Source: Cherax quadricarinatus
Lineage: Eukaryota > Arthropoda > Malacostraca > Decapoda > Parastacidae
Assembly (NCBI RefSeq): GCF_038502225.1
Contig: NC_091293.1
Coordinates: forward strand, 11,584,205 to 11,648,204
DNA length: 64,000 bases
Direction: 5' to 3'
The notes beneath the pieces were generated by a model. That model saw nothing but the letters and a program-made list of their open reading frames with translations, had not been told where the DNA came from and made no database searches. The translations under genes were made by a program, and so were the position numbers. Positions 33,798-47,100 of the stretch are shown in pieces (the stretch's first letter is position 1; every line of letters starts with the position of its first letter).

Positions 33798-35960
33798 CAA
33801 CCACCCACACCATGGGTATGATATTACTACCACCCACACCATGGGTATGATATTACTACCACCCACACCATGGGTATGATATTACTACCACCCACACCAT
33901 GGGTATGATATTACTACCACCCACACCATGGGTATGATATTACTACCACCCACACCATGGGTATGATATTACTACCACCCACACCATGGGTATGATATTA
34001 CTACCACCCACACCATGGGTATGATATTACTGCCACCCACACCATGGGTATGATATTACTACCACCCACACCATGGGTATGTTATTACTGCCACCCACAC
34101 CATGGGTATGATATTACTACCACCCACACCATGGGTATGATATTATTACCACCCACACCATGGGTATGTTATTACTACCACCCACACCATGGGTATGATA
34201 TTACTACCACCCACACCATGGGTATGATATTACTACCACCCACACCATGGGTATGTTATTACTACCACCCACACCATGGGTATGATATTACTACCACCCA
34301 CACCATGGGTATGATATTACTACCACCCACACCATGGGTATGATATTACTACCAGCCACACCATGGGTACGTTATTACTACCACCCACACCATGGGTATG
34401 ATATTACTACCACCCACACCATGGGTATGATATTACTACCACCCACACCATGGGTATGTTATTACTACCACCCACACCATGGGTATGATATTACTACCAC
34501 CCACACCATGGGTATGATATTGCTACCACCCACACCATGGGTATGTTATTACTACCACCCACACCATGGATATGATATTACTACCACCCACACCATGGGT
34601 ATGTTATTACTACCACCCACACCATGGGTATGTTATTACTACCACCCACACCATGGGTATGTTATTACTACCACCCACACCATGGGTATGATATTACTAC
34701 CACCCACACCATGGGTATGTTATTACTACCACCCACACCATGGGTATGTTATTACTACCACCCACACCATGGGTATGATATTACTACCACCTGCACCATG
34801 GGTATGATATTACTACCACCCACACCATGGGTATGTTATTACTACCACCCACACCATGGGTATGTTATTACTACCACCCACACTATGGGTATGTTATTAC
34901 TACCACCCACACCATGGGTATGATATTACTACCACCCACAACATGGGTATGATATTACTACCACCCACACCATGGGTATGTTATTACTACCACCCACAAC
35001 ATGGGTATGTTGTTACTACCACTCACACCATGGGCATGATATTACTACCACCCACATCATGGGTATGATATTACTACCACCCACACCATGGGTATGTTAT
35101 TACTACCACCCACACGATGGGTATGTTATTACTACCACCCACAACATGGGTATGCTATTACTACTACCCACACCATGTGTATGATATAACTACCACACAC
35201 ACCATGGGTATGTTATTACTACCACCCACACCATGGGTATGATATTATTACCACCCACACCATGGGTATGTTGTTACTACCACCCACAACATGGGTATGT
35301 TATTACTGCCACTTACACCATGGGTATGTTATTACTACCACCCACACCATGGGTATGTTATTACTACCACCCACACCATGGGTATGTTATTACTACCACC
35401 CACACCATGGGTATGTTATTACTACCACCCACACCATGGGTATGATACTACTACCACCCTCACCATAGATATTATATTACTACCACCCACACCATTGGTA
35501 TGATACTACTACCACCCACACCATGGGTATGATTCTACTACCACCCACACCATGGGTATGATACTACTACCTCCCACACCATGGGTATGATACTACTACC
35601 ACCCACACCATGGGTATGATACTACTACCACCCACACCATGGGTATGATACTACTACCACCTGCACCATGGGTATGATACTACTACCACCTGCACCATGG
35701 GTATGATACTACTACCACCTGCACCATGGGTATGATTCTACTACCACCCACACCATGGGTATGATACTACTACCACCCACACCATGGGTATGATACTACT
35801 ACCACCTGCACCATGGGTATGATACTACTACCACCTGCACCATGGGTATGATACTACTACCACCTGCACCATGGGTATGATACTACTACCACCTGCACCA
35901 TGGGTATGATACTACTACCACCTGCACCATGGGTATGATATTACTATCACCCACACCATC
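33798..35960. repeat. 29-bp minisatellite, about 74 copies
   Basis: Unit contains CCCACACCATGGGTATGATA and TTACTAC. Subtypes with GTTATT, ACAACATGG and, at the right end from about 35650, ACCTGCACC follow each other in blocks. It begins about 10 bases after the end of the 40-bp array, although the two units are unrelated. Confidence 0.98.
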
Positions 35961-36225
35961 GACATGGCGCACATAATAAAGTTATTAAGCCAACTTTCTT
36001 CACCCCTCTCTCTTTACTTTCATTCACTCTCCTCATTCTGGTGACTTTCAAAAAGATTGTTATATCTGTTCTCTTCTGGTTACTCTCCCTTCACTGTCTA
36101 GGTCGGTACGTCAATACTCGCTTCTTCCATTCCTCCCTTACACAATCCTTCACTCCTTCTCTCCCTCTGGGGATTATTTCTTTCGCTTTCTTCTTCTTAA
36201 TCCTTGTTTCTTTCTCTGTTGTTTC
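35961..36225. other. Spacer, no gene seen
   Basis: C/T-rich sequence with a plus open frame (36041-36421) that reads into the 48-bp repeat. No domain recognised. Confidence 0.4.
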
Positions 36226-36408
36226 AGTCCTGGTCTACCTGTCATCAGACTGGACTTGTGCTACTAGTGTTTCAATCCTGTTGACCTGGTTCCAGATTGG
36301 ACCTTTGTTATTAGTATTACAGTCTTGGTCGACCTGGTTCCAGACTGGACCTTTGTTATTAGTATTACAGTCTTGGTCGACCTGGTTCCAGACTGGACCT
36401 GTGCTACC
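36226..36408. repeat. 48-bp direct repeat, about three copies
   Basis: GACCTGGTTCCAGACTGGAC starts at about 36283, 36331 and 36379, 48 bp apart; a more diverged copy of about 57 bp precedes them. Confidence 0.85.
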
Positions 36409-36680
36409 GACGCGATCATAACAGCATTTTTCCCACCAACCAGTTCGCAGAAGCAGCCAGTGAACCGGTCACTATATAAACACCATCACTAACACAGAAT
36501 TTCCACTCGATAGAGACAGGAGGAACACCTGGACACTGATTTCACACAAGCAACTGCACTGACAACAGATGTCAGTGCAGCAACACACCAAGGTACACTT
36601 CACTACTCATGCAGTCACAGACACGAGAATGAACCATAAAACTGAAGATGAAGAAGAAAAAGAAGAAACCTTTATGCAGA
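36409..36680. other. Spacer with an 11-bp hairpin, no gene seen
   Basis: CTGCACTGACA (36554-36564) and its exact complement (36570-36580) enclose five bases. A TATAAA word lies at 36475 but nothing downstream looks like a gene. Confidence 0.5.
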
Positions 36681-36815
36681 CTTGATAATAATAATAATAC
36701 AATAAAATAATAAAGAATAAAATGGCACAATACCGTGAATGGAACAATAGACAAATAACCCGCAAATAGGAGACAGAAACTTACGACGACGTTTCGGTCC
36801 AACTTGAACCATTAA
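36681..36815 (+). mobile_element. Dispersed element copy (source family of the 43-bp array)
   Basis: After an (ATA)n stretch, ACAATACCGTGAATGGAACA at 36727 and CAAATAACCCGC lead to ACGACGACGTTTCGGTCC (36785-36802). The first part aligns with the 43-bp unit of the array at 44.1-61.2 kb, and the second with the sequences at 61.25-61.30 kb and, inverted, at 62.43-62.48 kb. I recall this sequence as very common in decapod genomes. It shows no coding capacity. Confidence 0.7.
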
Positions 36816-36987
36816 TAATGAGAGAGACAGACAGACAGAGACAGAGAGATAAGACTATCTTGAGAGCCTTGAAGACTGGACCAGAGGCAGTTGCCAGCCG
36901 TGTAACAATGTTACCATCCCGCTGCCTACTAATTCCTCGGACTCACTCCAGTGGAGCGTCGACATGGAAGCTGACGCTCGCAGACCC

Positions 36988-37447
36988 TGTCTTCCCGGTG
37001 TGAGGCTTCATGTCTTCCCGGTGTGAGGCTTCATGTCTTCCCGGTGTGAGGCTTCATGTCTTCCCGGTGTGAGGCTTCATGTCTTCCCGGTGTGAGGCTT
37101 CATGTCTTCCCGGTGTGAGGCTTCATGTCTTCCCGGTGTGAGGCTTCATGTCTTCCCGGTGTGAGGCTTCATGTCTTCCCGGTGTGAGGCTTCATGTCTT
37201 CCCGGTGTGAGGCTTCATGTCTTCCCGGTGTGAGGCTTCATGTCTTCCCGGTGTGAGGCTTCATGTCTTCCCGGTGTGAGGCTTCATGTCTTCCCGGTGT
37301 GAGGCTTCATGTCTTCCCGGTGTGAGGCTTCATGTCTTCCCGGTGTGAGGCTTCATGTCTTCCCGGTGTGAGGCTTCATGTCTTCCCGGTGTGAGGCTTC
37401 ATGTCTTCCCGGTGTGAGGCTTCATGTCTTCCCGGTGTGAGGCTTCA
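36988..37447. repeat. 23-bp minisatellite, 20 copies, essentially identical
   Basis: Unit contains GTCTTCCCGGTGTGAGGCTT plus CAT. I see no differences between units over 460 bp, so the array is young or kept uniform. Confidence 0.98.
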
Positions 37448-37826
37448 AAATCAAAACTTCCGCGATGTGCTCAGGCATTATTTGTCTTCCTCCGGTGTGT
37501 GAGGCTTTTCTTTGGATCTTTGTACCGGTGGTTCTAACAGTCTTTGTACCGGTGGTTCTAACAGTCTTTATACTAAACATTTTATAAAATATAACCATTG
37601 CTAAGGAATAAAAATTTGCATTTGTCTCCGCACAGAACGTCCTCCGGTGTGCTCTTGCCACCTTAGAAGCTTCTTATTCTAGGAGATCATCGGGTAAGAC
37701 GGAAGAGATGATTTAGAAACCTGTGAAAACTGGGTCACCTCTGGAGATCCGTCCTCCAACTCAAGGAGAAATCTCAAAGTATCTCATCCAGAACATTATG
37801 CGTGCTTCGAGGCTGAGGATCACCAG
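37448..37826. other. Spacer with two outlying 24-bp units, no gene seen
   Basis: Two units of the next array (TTTGTACCGGTGGTTCTAAC) stand alone at 37519-37566, about 260 bases before the main array. Words like CTCCGGTGTG recall the 23-bp unit on the left. Confidence 0.6.
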
Positions 37827-38692
37827 GTTTGTACCGGTGATTCTAACAGTCTTTGTACCGGTGGTTCTAACAGTCTTTGTACCGGTGGTTCTAACAGTCT
37901 TTGTACCGGTGATTCTAACAGTCTTTGTACCGGTGATTCTAACAGTCTTTGTACCTGTGATTCTAACAGTCTTTGTACCGGTGATTCTAACAGTCTTTGT
38001 ACCGGTGATTCTAACAGTCTTTGTACCGGTGATTCTAACAGTCTTTGTACCGGTGATTCTAACAGTCTTTGTACCGGTGATTCTAACAGTCTTTGTACCG
38101 GTGGTTCTAACAGTCTTTGTACCGGTGATTCTAACAGTCTTTGTACCGGTGGTTCTAACAGTCTTTGTACCGGTGATTCTAACAGTCTTTGTACCGGTGA
38201 TTCTAACAGTCTTTGTACCGGTGGTTCTAACAGTCTTTGTACCGGTGATTCTAACAGTCTTTGTACCGGTGATTCTAACAGTCTTTGTACCGGTGATTCT
38301 AACAGTCTTTGTACCGGTGGTTCTAACAGTCTTTGTACCGGTGATTCTAACAGTCTTTGTACCGGTGATTCTAACAGTCTTTGTACCTGTGGTTCTAACA
38401 GTCTTTGTACCGGTGGTTCTGACCGTCTTTGTACCGGTGATTCTAACAGTCTTTGTACCGGTGATTCTAACAGTCTTTGTACCGGTGATTCTAACAGTCT
38501 TTGTACCGGTGATTCTAGCAGTCTTTGTACCGGTGGTTCTGACCGTCTTTGTACCGGTGATTATAACAGTCTTTGTACCGGTGGTTCTGACCGTCTTTGT
38601 ACCGGTGGTTCCAATAGTCTTCGTACCGGTGGTTCTAACAGTCTTTGTACCGGTGGTTCTAACAGTCTTTGTACCGTTTTTTCTAACCGGTT
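37827..38692. repeat. 24-bp minisatellite O, about 36 copies
   Basis: Unit TTTGTACCGGTGATTCTAAC plus AGTC, with an A/G change giving GGTGGTTC. The unit is eight codons long, so one plus frame repeats VPVILTVF and one minus frame repeats an eight-residue TKTVRITG-type unit. No signal peptide or flanking domain supports either as protein. Confidence 0.97.
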
Positions 38693-38734
38693 TTGCTCCA
38701 GACATTTATCGAATTGTACAGAGAATACAGTTAA

Positions 38735-40374
38735 GATGGGTACAGAGGTTACAGTTAACACGGGTGCAGAGGTTACAGTTAACACGGACGCAGAGGTTAC
38801 AGTTAACACGGGTACAGAGGTTACAGTTAACACGTACGCAGAGGTTACAGTTAACACGGGTACACAGGTTACAGTTAACACTGGTGCAGATATTACATTG
38901 AACACGGGGACAAAGGTTACAGTTAACCCGGCTTCAGAGATTACAGTTAACACAGGTAGAGAGGTTACAGTTCATACGGGTAACAGGTCACAATTAACAC
39001 GGGTACAGAGATTACATTGAACACGGGTACAGAGGTTACAGTTAACACGGGAACGGAGGTTACAGTTAACACGGGTACAGAAGTTAAAGTTAACACGGGT
39101 ACAGAAGTTACATTTAATAAGGGTACAGAGGTTACAGTTAACACGGGTATACAGATTACAGTTAATACGGGTACACAGGTTACAGTTAACAAGAGTACAC
39201 AGGTTACAGTTAACAAGGGTACACAGGTTACAGTTAACACGGGAACAGAAGTTAAAGTTAACACGGGTACAGAGGTTAAAGTTAACACGGGTACAGAGGT
39301 TACAGTTAACACGGGTACAGAGGTTAGGGTTAACACGGGTACACAGGTTACAGTTAACACGGGTACACAAGTTACAGCTAACACGGGTACAGTGGTTAAA
39401 GTTAACACGGGTACAGAGGTTGAAGTTAACACGGGTACAGAGGTTTCAGTTAACACGGGTACACAGGTTACAGTTAACACGGGTATAGAGGTTACAGTTA
39501 ATACGGGTGCAGAGGTTTCAGTTAACACGGGTACACAGGTACAGTTAACACGGGTACACAGGTTACAGCTAACACGGGAACAGAGGTTAAAGTTAACACG
39601 GGTACAGAGGTTAAAGTTAACACGGGTACAGAGGTTAAAGTTAACACGGGTACAGAGGTTACAGTTAACACGGGTACAAAGGTTACAGTTAACACGGGTA
39701 CACAGGTTACAGTTAACACGGGTACACAGGTTACAGTTAACACGGGTACACACGTTACAGTTAACACGGGTACAGAGGTTACAGTTAACGCGGGTACACA
39801 GGTTACAGTTAACACGGGAACAGAGGTTAAAGTTAACACGGGTACAGAGGTTACAGTTAACACGGGTACACAGGTTACAGTTAACACGGGTACAGAGGTT
39901 AGAGTTAACACGAGAACACAGGTTACAGTTAACACGGGTACACAAGTTACAGTTAACACGGGTATAGAGGTTAAAGTTAACACGGGTACAGATGTTTCAG
40001 TTAACACGGGTACACAGGTTACAGTTAACACGGGAACAGAGGTTAAAGTTAACACGGGTACAGAGGTTACAGTTAACACGGGTACAGAGGTTACAGTTAA
40101 CACGAGTACAGATGTTAGAGTTAACACGGGTACAGAGGTTAAAGTTAACACGGGTACAGAGGTTTCAGTTAACACGGGTACACAGGTTACAGTTACCACG
40201 GGTATAGAGATTACAGTTAACACGGGTACAGAGGTTTCAGTTAACACGGGTGCACAGGTTACATTTAACACGGGTACAGAGGTTAAAGTTAACACGGGTA
40301 CAGAGGTTACAGTTAACACGGGTACACAGGTTACAGTTAACACGGGTACAGAGGTTAAAGTTAACACGGGTACA
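38735..40374. repeat. 24-bp minisatellite P, left part
   Basis: Unit GGTTACAGTTAACACGGGTA plus CAGA, more variable than its left neighbour (ACACAGG, AAAGTTAA, TTTCAGTT subtypes). It is interrupted at 40375 by a SINE-like insertion and resumes at 40542. Its minus strand encodes an eight-residue VPVLTVTS-type repeat. Confidence 0.97.
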
Positions 40375-40541
40375 TTATTATTATTATAATCAAGGGGGAA
40401 GCGCTAAACCCGGAGGATTATACAGCGCCTGGGGGGGGGATATGTGGAAGGCATTCAGGCTTAATTCGGGGAACTGGAGCACAGATCCAATTCCCTAAAT
40501 CAAGAGCCCCTCACCAACATCAAGGAACCTTCCTTGAGGGG
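40375..40541 (-). mobile_element. SINE-like element inserted in array P
   Basis: A 167-bp insertion with (TTA)n at its left end (a (TAA)n tail on the minus strand), GGGGGAAGCGCTAAACCCGG, and the right end AAGGAACCTTCCTTGAGGGG. Both sides show AACACGGGTACA (40363-40374 and 40542-40553). Removing the insertion and one copy restores the 24-bp period exactly. I recall the sequence as an abundant decapod repeat. No box A or box B was identified. Confidence 0.75.
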
Positions 40542-40747
40542 AACACGGGTACAGAGGTTAAAGTTAACACGGGTACAGAGGTTTCAGTTAACACGGGTAC
40601 AGAGGTTACAGTTAACACGGGTACACAGGTTACAGTTAACACGGGTACAGAGGTTACAGTTAACACGGGTACAGAGGTTAAAGTTAACACGGGTACAGAG
40701 GTTTCAGTTAACACGGGTACACAGGTTACAGTTAACACGGCTACACA
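40542..40747. repeat. 24-bp minisatellite P, right part
   Basis: Continuation of the array after the SINE-like insertion, in the same phase, with the same subtypes. It ends at CTACACAGTTTGG. Confidence 0.95.
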
Positions 40748-40861
40748 GTTTGGTGTGTAAGGGCAGTGTTGCAGCCTGGATCTAGCGTGTCTCCTCCCTG
40801 TAATTAACGTTAATGGTTCTGGTGTAATGATTCCGATGTGGGAGTCAGTCGCCAGATCGGT

Positions 40862-41290
40862 TGAACCAGACAGGTGGGTGAACTAGGCAGGTGAGTAAAA
40901 CAGACAGGTGTGTGAACGAAGCAGGTGGGTGAACCAGACAGGTGGGTGAACCAGACAGGTGTCTGAACGAAGCATGTGGGTGAACCAGACAGGTGGGTGA
41001 ACCAGACAGGTGTGTGAACGAAGCATGTGGGTGAACCAGACAGGTGGGTGAACCAGACAGGTGTCTGAACGAAGCAGGTGGGTGAACCAGACAGGTGGGT
41101 GAACCAGACAGGTGTCTGAACGAAGCATGTGGGTGAACCAGACAGGTGGGTAAACTAGGCAGGTGGGTGAACCAGGCAGATGGGTGAACAAGACAGGTGG
41201 GTGAATGAAGCAGAGGGGTGAATGAGGAAGGTGGGTGAACCAGACAGGTGAGTGAACGAAGCAGGTGGGTGAACCAGACAGGTGGGCGGG
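40862..41290. repeat. 17-bp minisatellite, about 25 copies
   Basis: Unit GTGGGTGAACCAGACAG with subtypes GTGTCTGAACGAAGCA and TGTGTGAACGAAGC that alternate in threes, giving a 51-bp longer period (for example near 40965, 41016 and 41067). Confidence 0.93.
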
Positions 41291-41331
41291 CCATGTAGGT
41301 GGGCGAGTTAGGGGAGATCAGCATTAGGAAC

Positions 41332-43990
41332 ACATTAAGCAGCACCACCAGTACCACCACCAGCACCACCAATAGCTCCACCACCACCTTCACCAGCAAC
41401 ACTAACACCATACCACCACCAGCACCATCAGCACCACTAGCACCATACCACCACCACCACCAGCAGCACCCTCAGAAGAACCAGAACCACCCACACCACC
41501 ACCACCAACACTACCACCACCACCACCACCAACAACAACATTGCCACCACCAACAACAACACTACCACCACCAACAACAACACTACCACCAGCAACAACA
41601 ACACTACAACCATCACCAACAACAACAACCCTACCAACACAACAACATTACCACCAACAACACTACCACAACCACCAATAACAACAACACTACCACCAAC
41701 AACAACAACACTACCACCACCACCACCACCACCAACAACAACATTGCCACCACCAACAACAACAACACTACCACCACCAACAACAACACTACCACCAGCA
41801 ACAACAACACTACCACCACCACCAACACTACCACCACCACCACCACCAACAACAACATTGCCACCACCACCAACAACAACACTACCACCAGCAACAACAA
41901 CACTACCACCATCACCAACAACAACAACCCTACCAACACAACAACATTACCACCAACAACAACACTACCACCACCACCAATAACAACAACAACACTACCA
42001 CCATCACCAACAACAACAACCCTACCAACACAACAACATTGCCACCAACAACAACACTACCACCACCACCAATAACAACAACACTATCACCAACAACAAC
42101 ACTACCACCACCACCAACAACAACAGCAACTCTACCACCACCACAACAACACTACCAACAACAACAACACTACCACCACGACCACCAATAACAACAACAA
42201 CTCTACCACCACCACAACAACACTACCAACAACAACAACAACACTACCACCACCACCAATAACAACAACAACACTACCACCACCAACAGCAACACTACCA
42301 CAAACAACATCACTACCACCAACAACATCACTACCACCAACAACAACACTACCACCACCAACAACAACACTACCACCACCACCAACAACAACACTACCAC
42401 CACCACAACAACACTACCAACAACAACACTACCACCACCACAAACAACAACAACACTACCACCACCACAACAACACTACCAACAACAACAACACTACCAC
42501 CACCACCAATAACAACAACAACTCTACCACCACCACAACAACACTACCAACAACAACAACACTACCACCACCACCAATAACAACAACAACACTACCACCA
42601 TCAACAGCAACACTACCACCACCACCACCACAACAACACTACCAACAACAACAACACTACCACCACCACCAATAACAACAACAACACTACCACCATCAAC
42701 AGCAACACTACCACCACCACCACAACAACACTACCAACAACAACAACAACACTACCACCACCACCAACAACAACAACACTACCACCACCACAACAACACT
42801 ACCAACAACAACACTACCACCACCAATAACAACAACAACACTACCACCATCAACAGCAACACTACCACCACCACCACAACAACACTACCAACAACAACAA
42901 CAACACTACCACCACCACAACAACACTACCAACAACAACAACACTACCACCACCACCAATAACAATAACACTACCACCAACAACAACAGCAACTCTACCA
43001 CCACCACAACAACACTACCAACAACAACAACACTACTACCACCACCACCAATAACAACAACTCTACCACCACCACAACAACACTACCAACAACAACAACA
43101 ACAACACTACCACCACCACCAACAACAACAACACTACCACCACCACAACAACACTACCAACAACAACAACACTACCACCACCACCAATAACAACAACAAC
43201 ACTACCACCATCAACAGCAACACTACCACCACCACCACAACAACGCTACCAACAACAACAACAACAACAACACTACCACCACCACCAACAACAACAACAA
43301 CACTAACACCACCACAACAACACTACCAACAACAACAACTACCACCACCACCAATAACAACAACAATAACAACAACAACAACACTTCCACCACCACCAAT
43401 AACAACAACAACACTACCACCACCAACATCAACAACAACTCTACCACCACCACAACAACACTACCACCACGACCACCACCAACAACAACACTACCACCAC
43501 CACAACAACACTACCAACAACAACAACACTACCACCACCACCAATAACAACAACAACACTACCACCATCAACAGCAACACTACCACCACCACCACAACAA
43601 CACTACCAACAACAACAACACTACCACCACCACCAATAACAACAACAACACTACCACCACCACCACCACAACAACACTACCACCACCACCACCAACAACA
43701 ACAACACTACCACCACCACAACAACACTACCAACAACAACAACACTACCACCACCACCAATAACAACAACAACACTACCACCATCAACAGCAACACTACC
43801 ACCACCACCAACACAACACTACCAACAACAGCAACAACACTACCACCACCACCAATAACAACAACAACACTACCACCATCAACAGCAACACTACCTCCAC
43901 CACCACAACAACACTACCAACAACAACAACAACACTACCACCACCACCACAACAACACTACCAACAACAACAACAACACTACCACCACCA
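41332..43990. repeat. 2.7-kb CAA/CCA trinucleotide-type array
   Basis: Built from CAACAACAACACTACCACCA and CCAATAACAACAACA-like blocks. The plus strand has almost no G (mainly in AGCAAC and a few GACCACC). Blocks such as CACCATCAACAGCAACACTA recur many times from 42.6 kb on, so there is a higher-order pattern. Thr/Asn/Pro/His open frames are artefacts. Confidence 0.97.
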
Positions 43991-44121
43991 CGATTAATCA
44001 AAAATCTATATGTAATTGTTCTTCAAAATAACTTGCTAAGGAAATTTCAGCCATCACTTCCTCTGCAGAAGGAACATATTTCCCGGCACCCGTGTCTGAG
44101 TCACACTCTGCCTTCAACATG
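43991..44121 (-). other. Unique joint between two arrays; short unrecognised open frame
   Basis: On the minus strand, leaving the 43-bp array, the frame reads MLKAECDSDTGAGKYVPSAE and about 20 further residues up to HIDF and a stop at 43998. The composition is protein-like, unlike the arrays, but there is no start of its own and no domain I know. It may be a scrap of a mobile-element protein. Confidence 0.3.
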
Positions 44122-47100
44122 GCATAAACAAGGTACTGTGACTGGAACAATACAAGAATAACCCACATAAACAAGGTACTGTGACTGGAACAATACAAGA
44201 ATAACCCACATAAACAAAGTACTGTGACTGGAACAATACAAGAATAACCCACATAAACAAGGTACTGTGACTGGAACAATACAAGAATAACCCACATAAA
44301 CAAGGTACTGTGACTGGAACAATACAAGAATAACCCACATAAACAAGGTACTGTGACTGGAACATTACAAGAATAACCCACATAAACAAGGTACTGTGAC
44401 TGGAACAATACAAGAATAACCCACATAAACAAGGTACTGTGACTGGAACAATACAAGAATAACCCACATAAACAAGGCACTGTGACTGGAACAATACAAG
44501 AATAACCCACATAAACAAGGTACTGTGACTGGAACAATACAAGAATAACCCACATAAACAAGGTACTGTGACTGGAACAATACAAGAATAACCCACATAA
44601 ACAAGGTACTGTGACTGGAACAATACAAGAATAACCCACATAAACAAGGTACTGTGACTGGAACAATACATGAATAACCCACATAAACAAGGTACTGTGA
44701 CTGGAACAATACAAGAATAACCCACATAAACAAGGTACTGTGACTGGAACAATACATGAATAACCCACATAAACAAGGTACTGTGACTGGAACAATACAA
44801 GAATAACCCACATAAACAAGGTACTGTGACTGGAACAATACTAGAATAACCCACATAAACAAGGTACTGTGACTGGAACAATACAAGAATAACCCACATA
44901 AACAAGGTACTGTGACTGGAACAATACAAGAATAACCCACATAAACAAGGTACTGTGACTGGAACAATACAAGAATAACCCACATAAACAAGGTACTGTG
45001 ACTGGAACAATACATGAATAACCCACATAAACAAGGTACTGTGACTGGAACAATACAAGAATAACCCACATAAACAAGGTACTGTGACTGGAACAATGCA
45101 TGAATAACCCACATAAACAAGGTACTGTGACTGGAACAATACAAGAATAACCCACATAAACAAGGTACTGTGACTGGAACAATACAAGAATAACCCACAT
45201 AAACAAGGTACTGTGACTGGAACAATACAAGAATAACCCACATAAACAAGGTACTGTGACTGGAACAATACAAGAATAACCCACATAAACAAGGTACTGT
45301 GACTGGAACAATACAAGAATAACCCACATAAACAAGGTACTGTGACTGGAACAATACAAGAATAACCCACATAAACAAGGTACTGTGACTGGAACAATAC
45401 AAGAATAACCCACATAAACAAGGTACTGTGACTGGAACAATACAAGAATAACCCACATAAACAAGGTACTGTGACTGGAACAATACAAGAATAACCCACA
45501 TAAACAAGGTACTGTGACTGGAACAATACAAGAATAACCCACATAAACAAGGTACTGTGACTGGAACAATACAAGAATAACCCACATAAACAAGGTACTG
45601 TGACTGGAACAATACAAGAATAACCCACATAAACAAGGTACTGTGACTGGAACAATACAAGAATAACCCACATAAACAAGGTACTGTGACTGGAACAATA
45701 CAAGAATAACCCACATAAACAAGGTACTGTGACTGGAACAATACAAGAATAACCCACATAAACAAGGTACTGTGACTGGAACAATACAAGAATAACCCAC
45801 AAACAAGGTACTGTGACTGGAACAATACAAGAATAACCCACATAAACAAGGTACTGTGACTGGAACAATACAAGAATAACCCACATAAACAAGGTACTGT
45901 GACTGGAACAATACAAGAATAACCCACATAAACAAGGTACTGTGACTGGAACAATACATGAATAACCCACATAAACAAGGTACTGTGACTGGAACAATAC
46001 AAGAATAACCCACATAAACAAGGTACTGTGACTGGAACAATACAAGAATAACCCACATTAACAAGGTACTGTGACTGGAACAATACAAGAATAACCCACA
46101 TAAACAAGGTACTGTGACTGGAACAATACAAGAATAACCCACATAAACATGGTACTGTGACTGGAACAATACAAGAATAACCCACATAAACAAGGTACTG
46201 TGACTGGAACAATACAAGAATAACCCACATAAATAAGGTACTGTGACTGGAACAATACAAGAATAACCCACATAAAAAAGGTACTGTGACTGGAACAATA
46301 CAAGAATAACCCACATAAACAAGGTACTGTGACTGGAACAATACAAGAATAACCCACGTAAACAAGGTACTGTGACTGGAACAATACAAGAATAACCCAC
46401 ATAAACAAGGTACTGTGACTGGAACAATACATGAATAACCCACATAAACAAGATACTGTGACTGGAACAATACAAGAATAACCCACATAAACAAGGTACT
46501 GTGACTGGAACAATACAAGAATAACCCACATAAACAAGGTACTGTGACTGGAACAATACATGAATAACCCACATAAACAAGGTACTGTGACTGGAATAAT
46601 ACAAGAATAACCCACATAAACAAGGTACTGTGACTGGAACAATACAAGAATAACCCACATAAACAAGGTACTGTGACTGGAACAATACAAGAATAACCCA
46701 CATAAACAAGGTACTGTGACTGGAACAATACAAGAATAACCCACATAAACAAGGTACAGTGACTGGAACAATACAAGAATAACCCACATAAACAAGGTAC
46801 TGTGACTGGAACAATACAAGAATAACCCACATAAACAAGGTACTGTGACTGGAACAATACAAGAATAACCCACATAAACAAGGTACTGTGACTGAAACAA
46901 TACAAGAATAACCCACACAAACAAGGTACTGTGACTGGAACAATACAAGAATAACCCACATAAACAAGGTTCTGTGACTGGAACAATACATGAATAACCC
47001 ACATAAACAAGGTACTGTGACTGGAACAATACAAGAATAATCCACATAAACAAGGTACTGTGACTGGAACAATACAAGAATAACCCACATAAACAAGGTA

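Noticed and set aside
36475..36480. Promoter at TATAAA
   Set aside because: No initiator, open frame or exon-like sequence follows.
37723..38901. 392-codon VPVILTVF repeat protein (and its minus-strand counterpart)
   Set aside because: The 24-bp unit is eight codons, so any stop-free unit gives a long repeat protein on both strands. Flanks are not coding-like.
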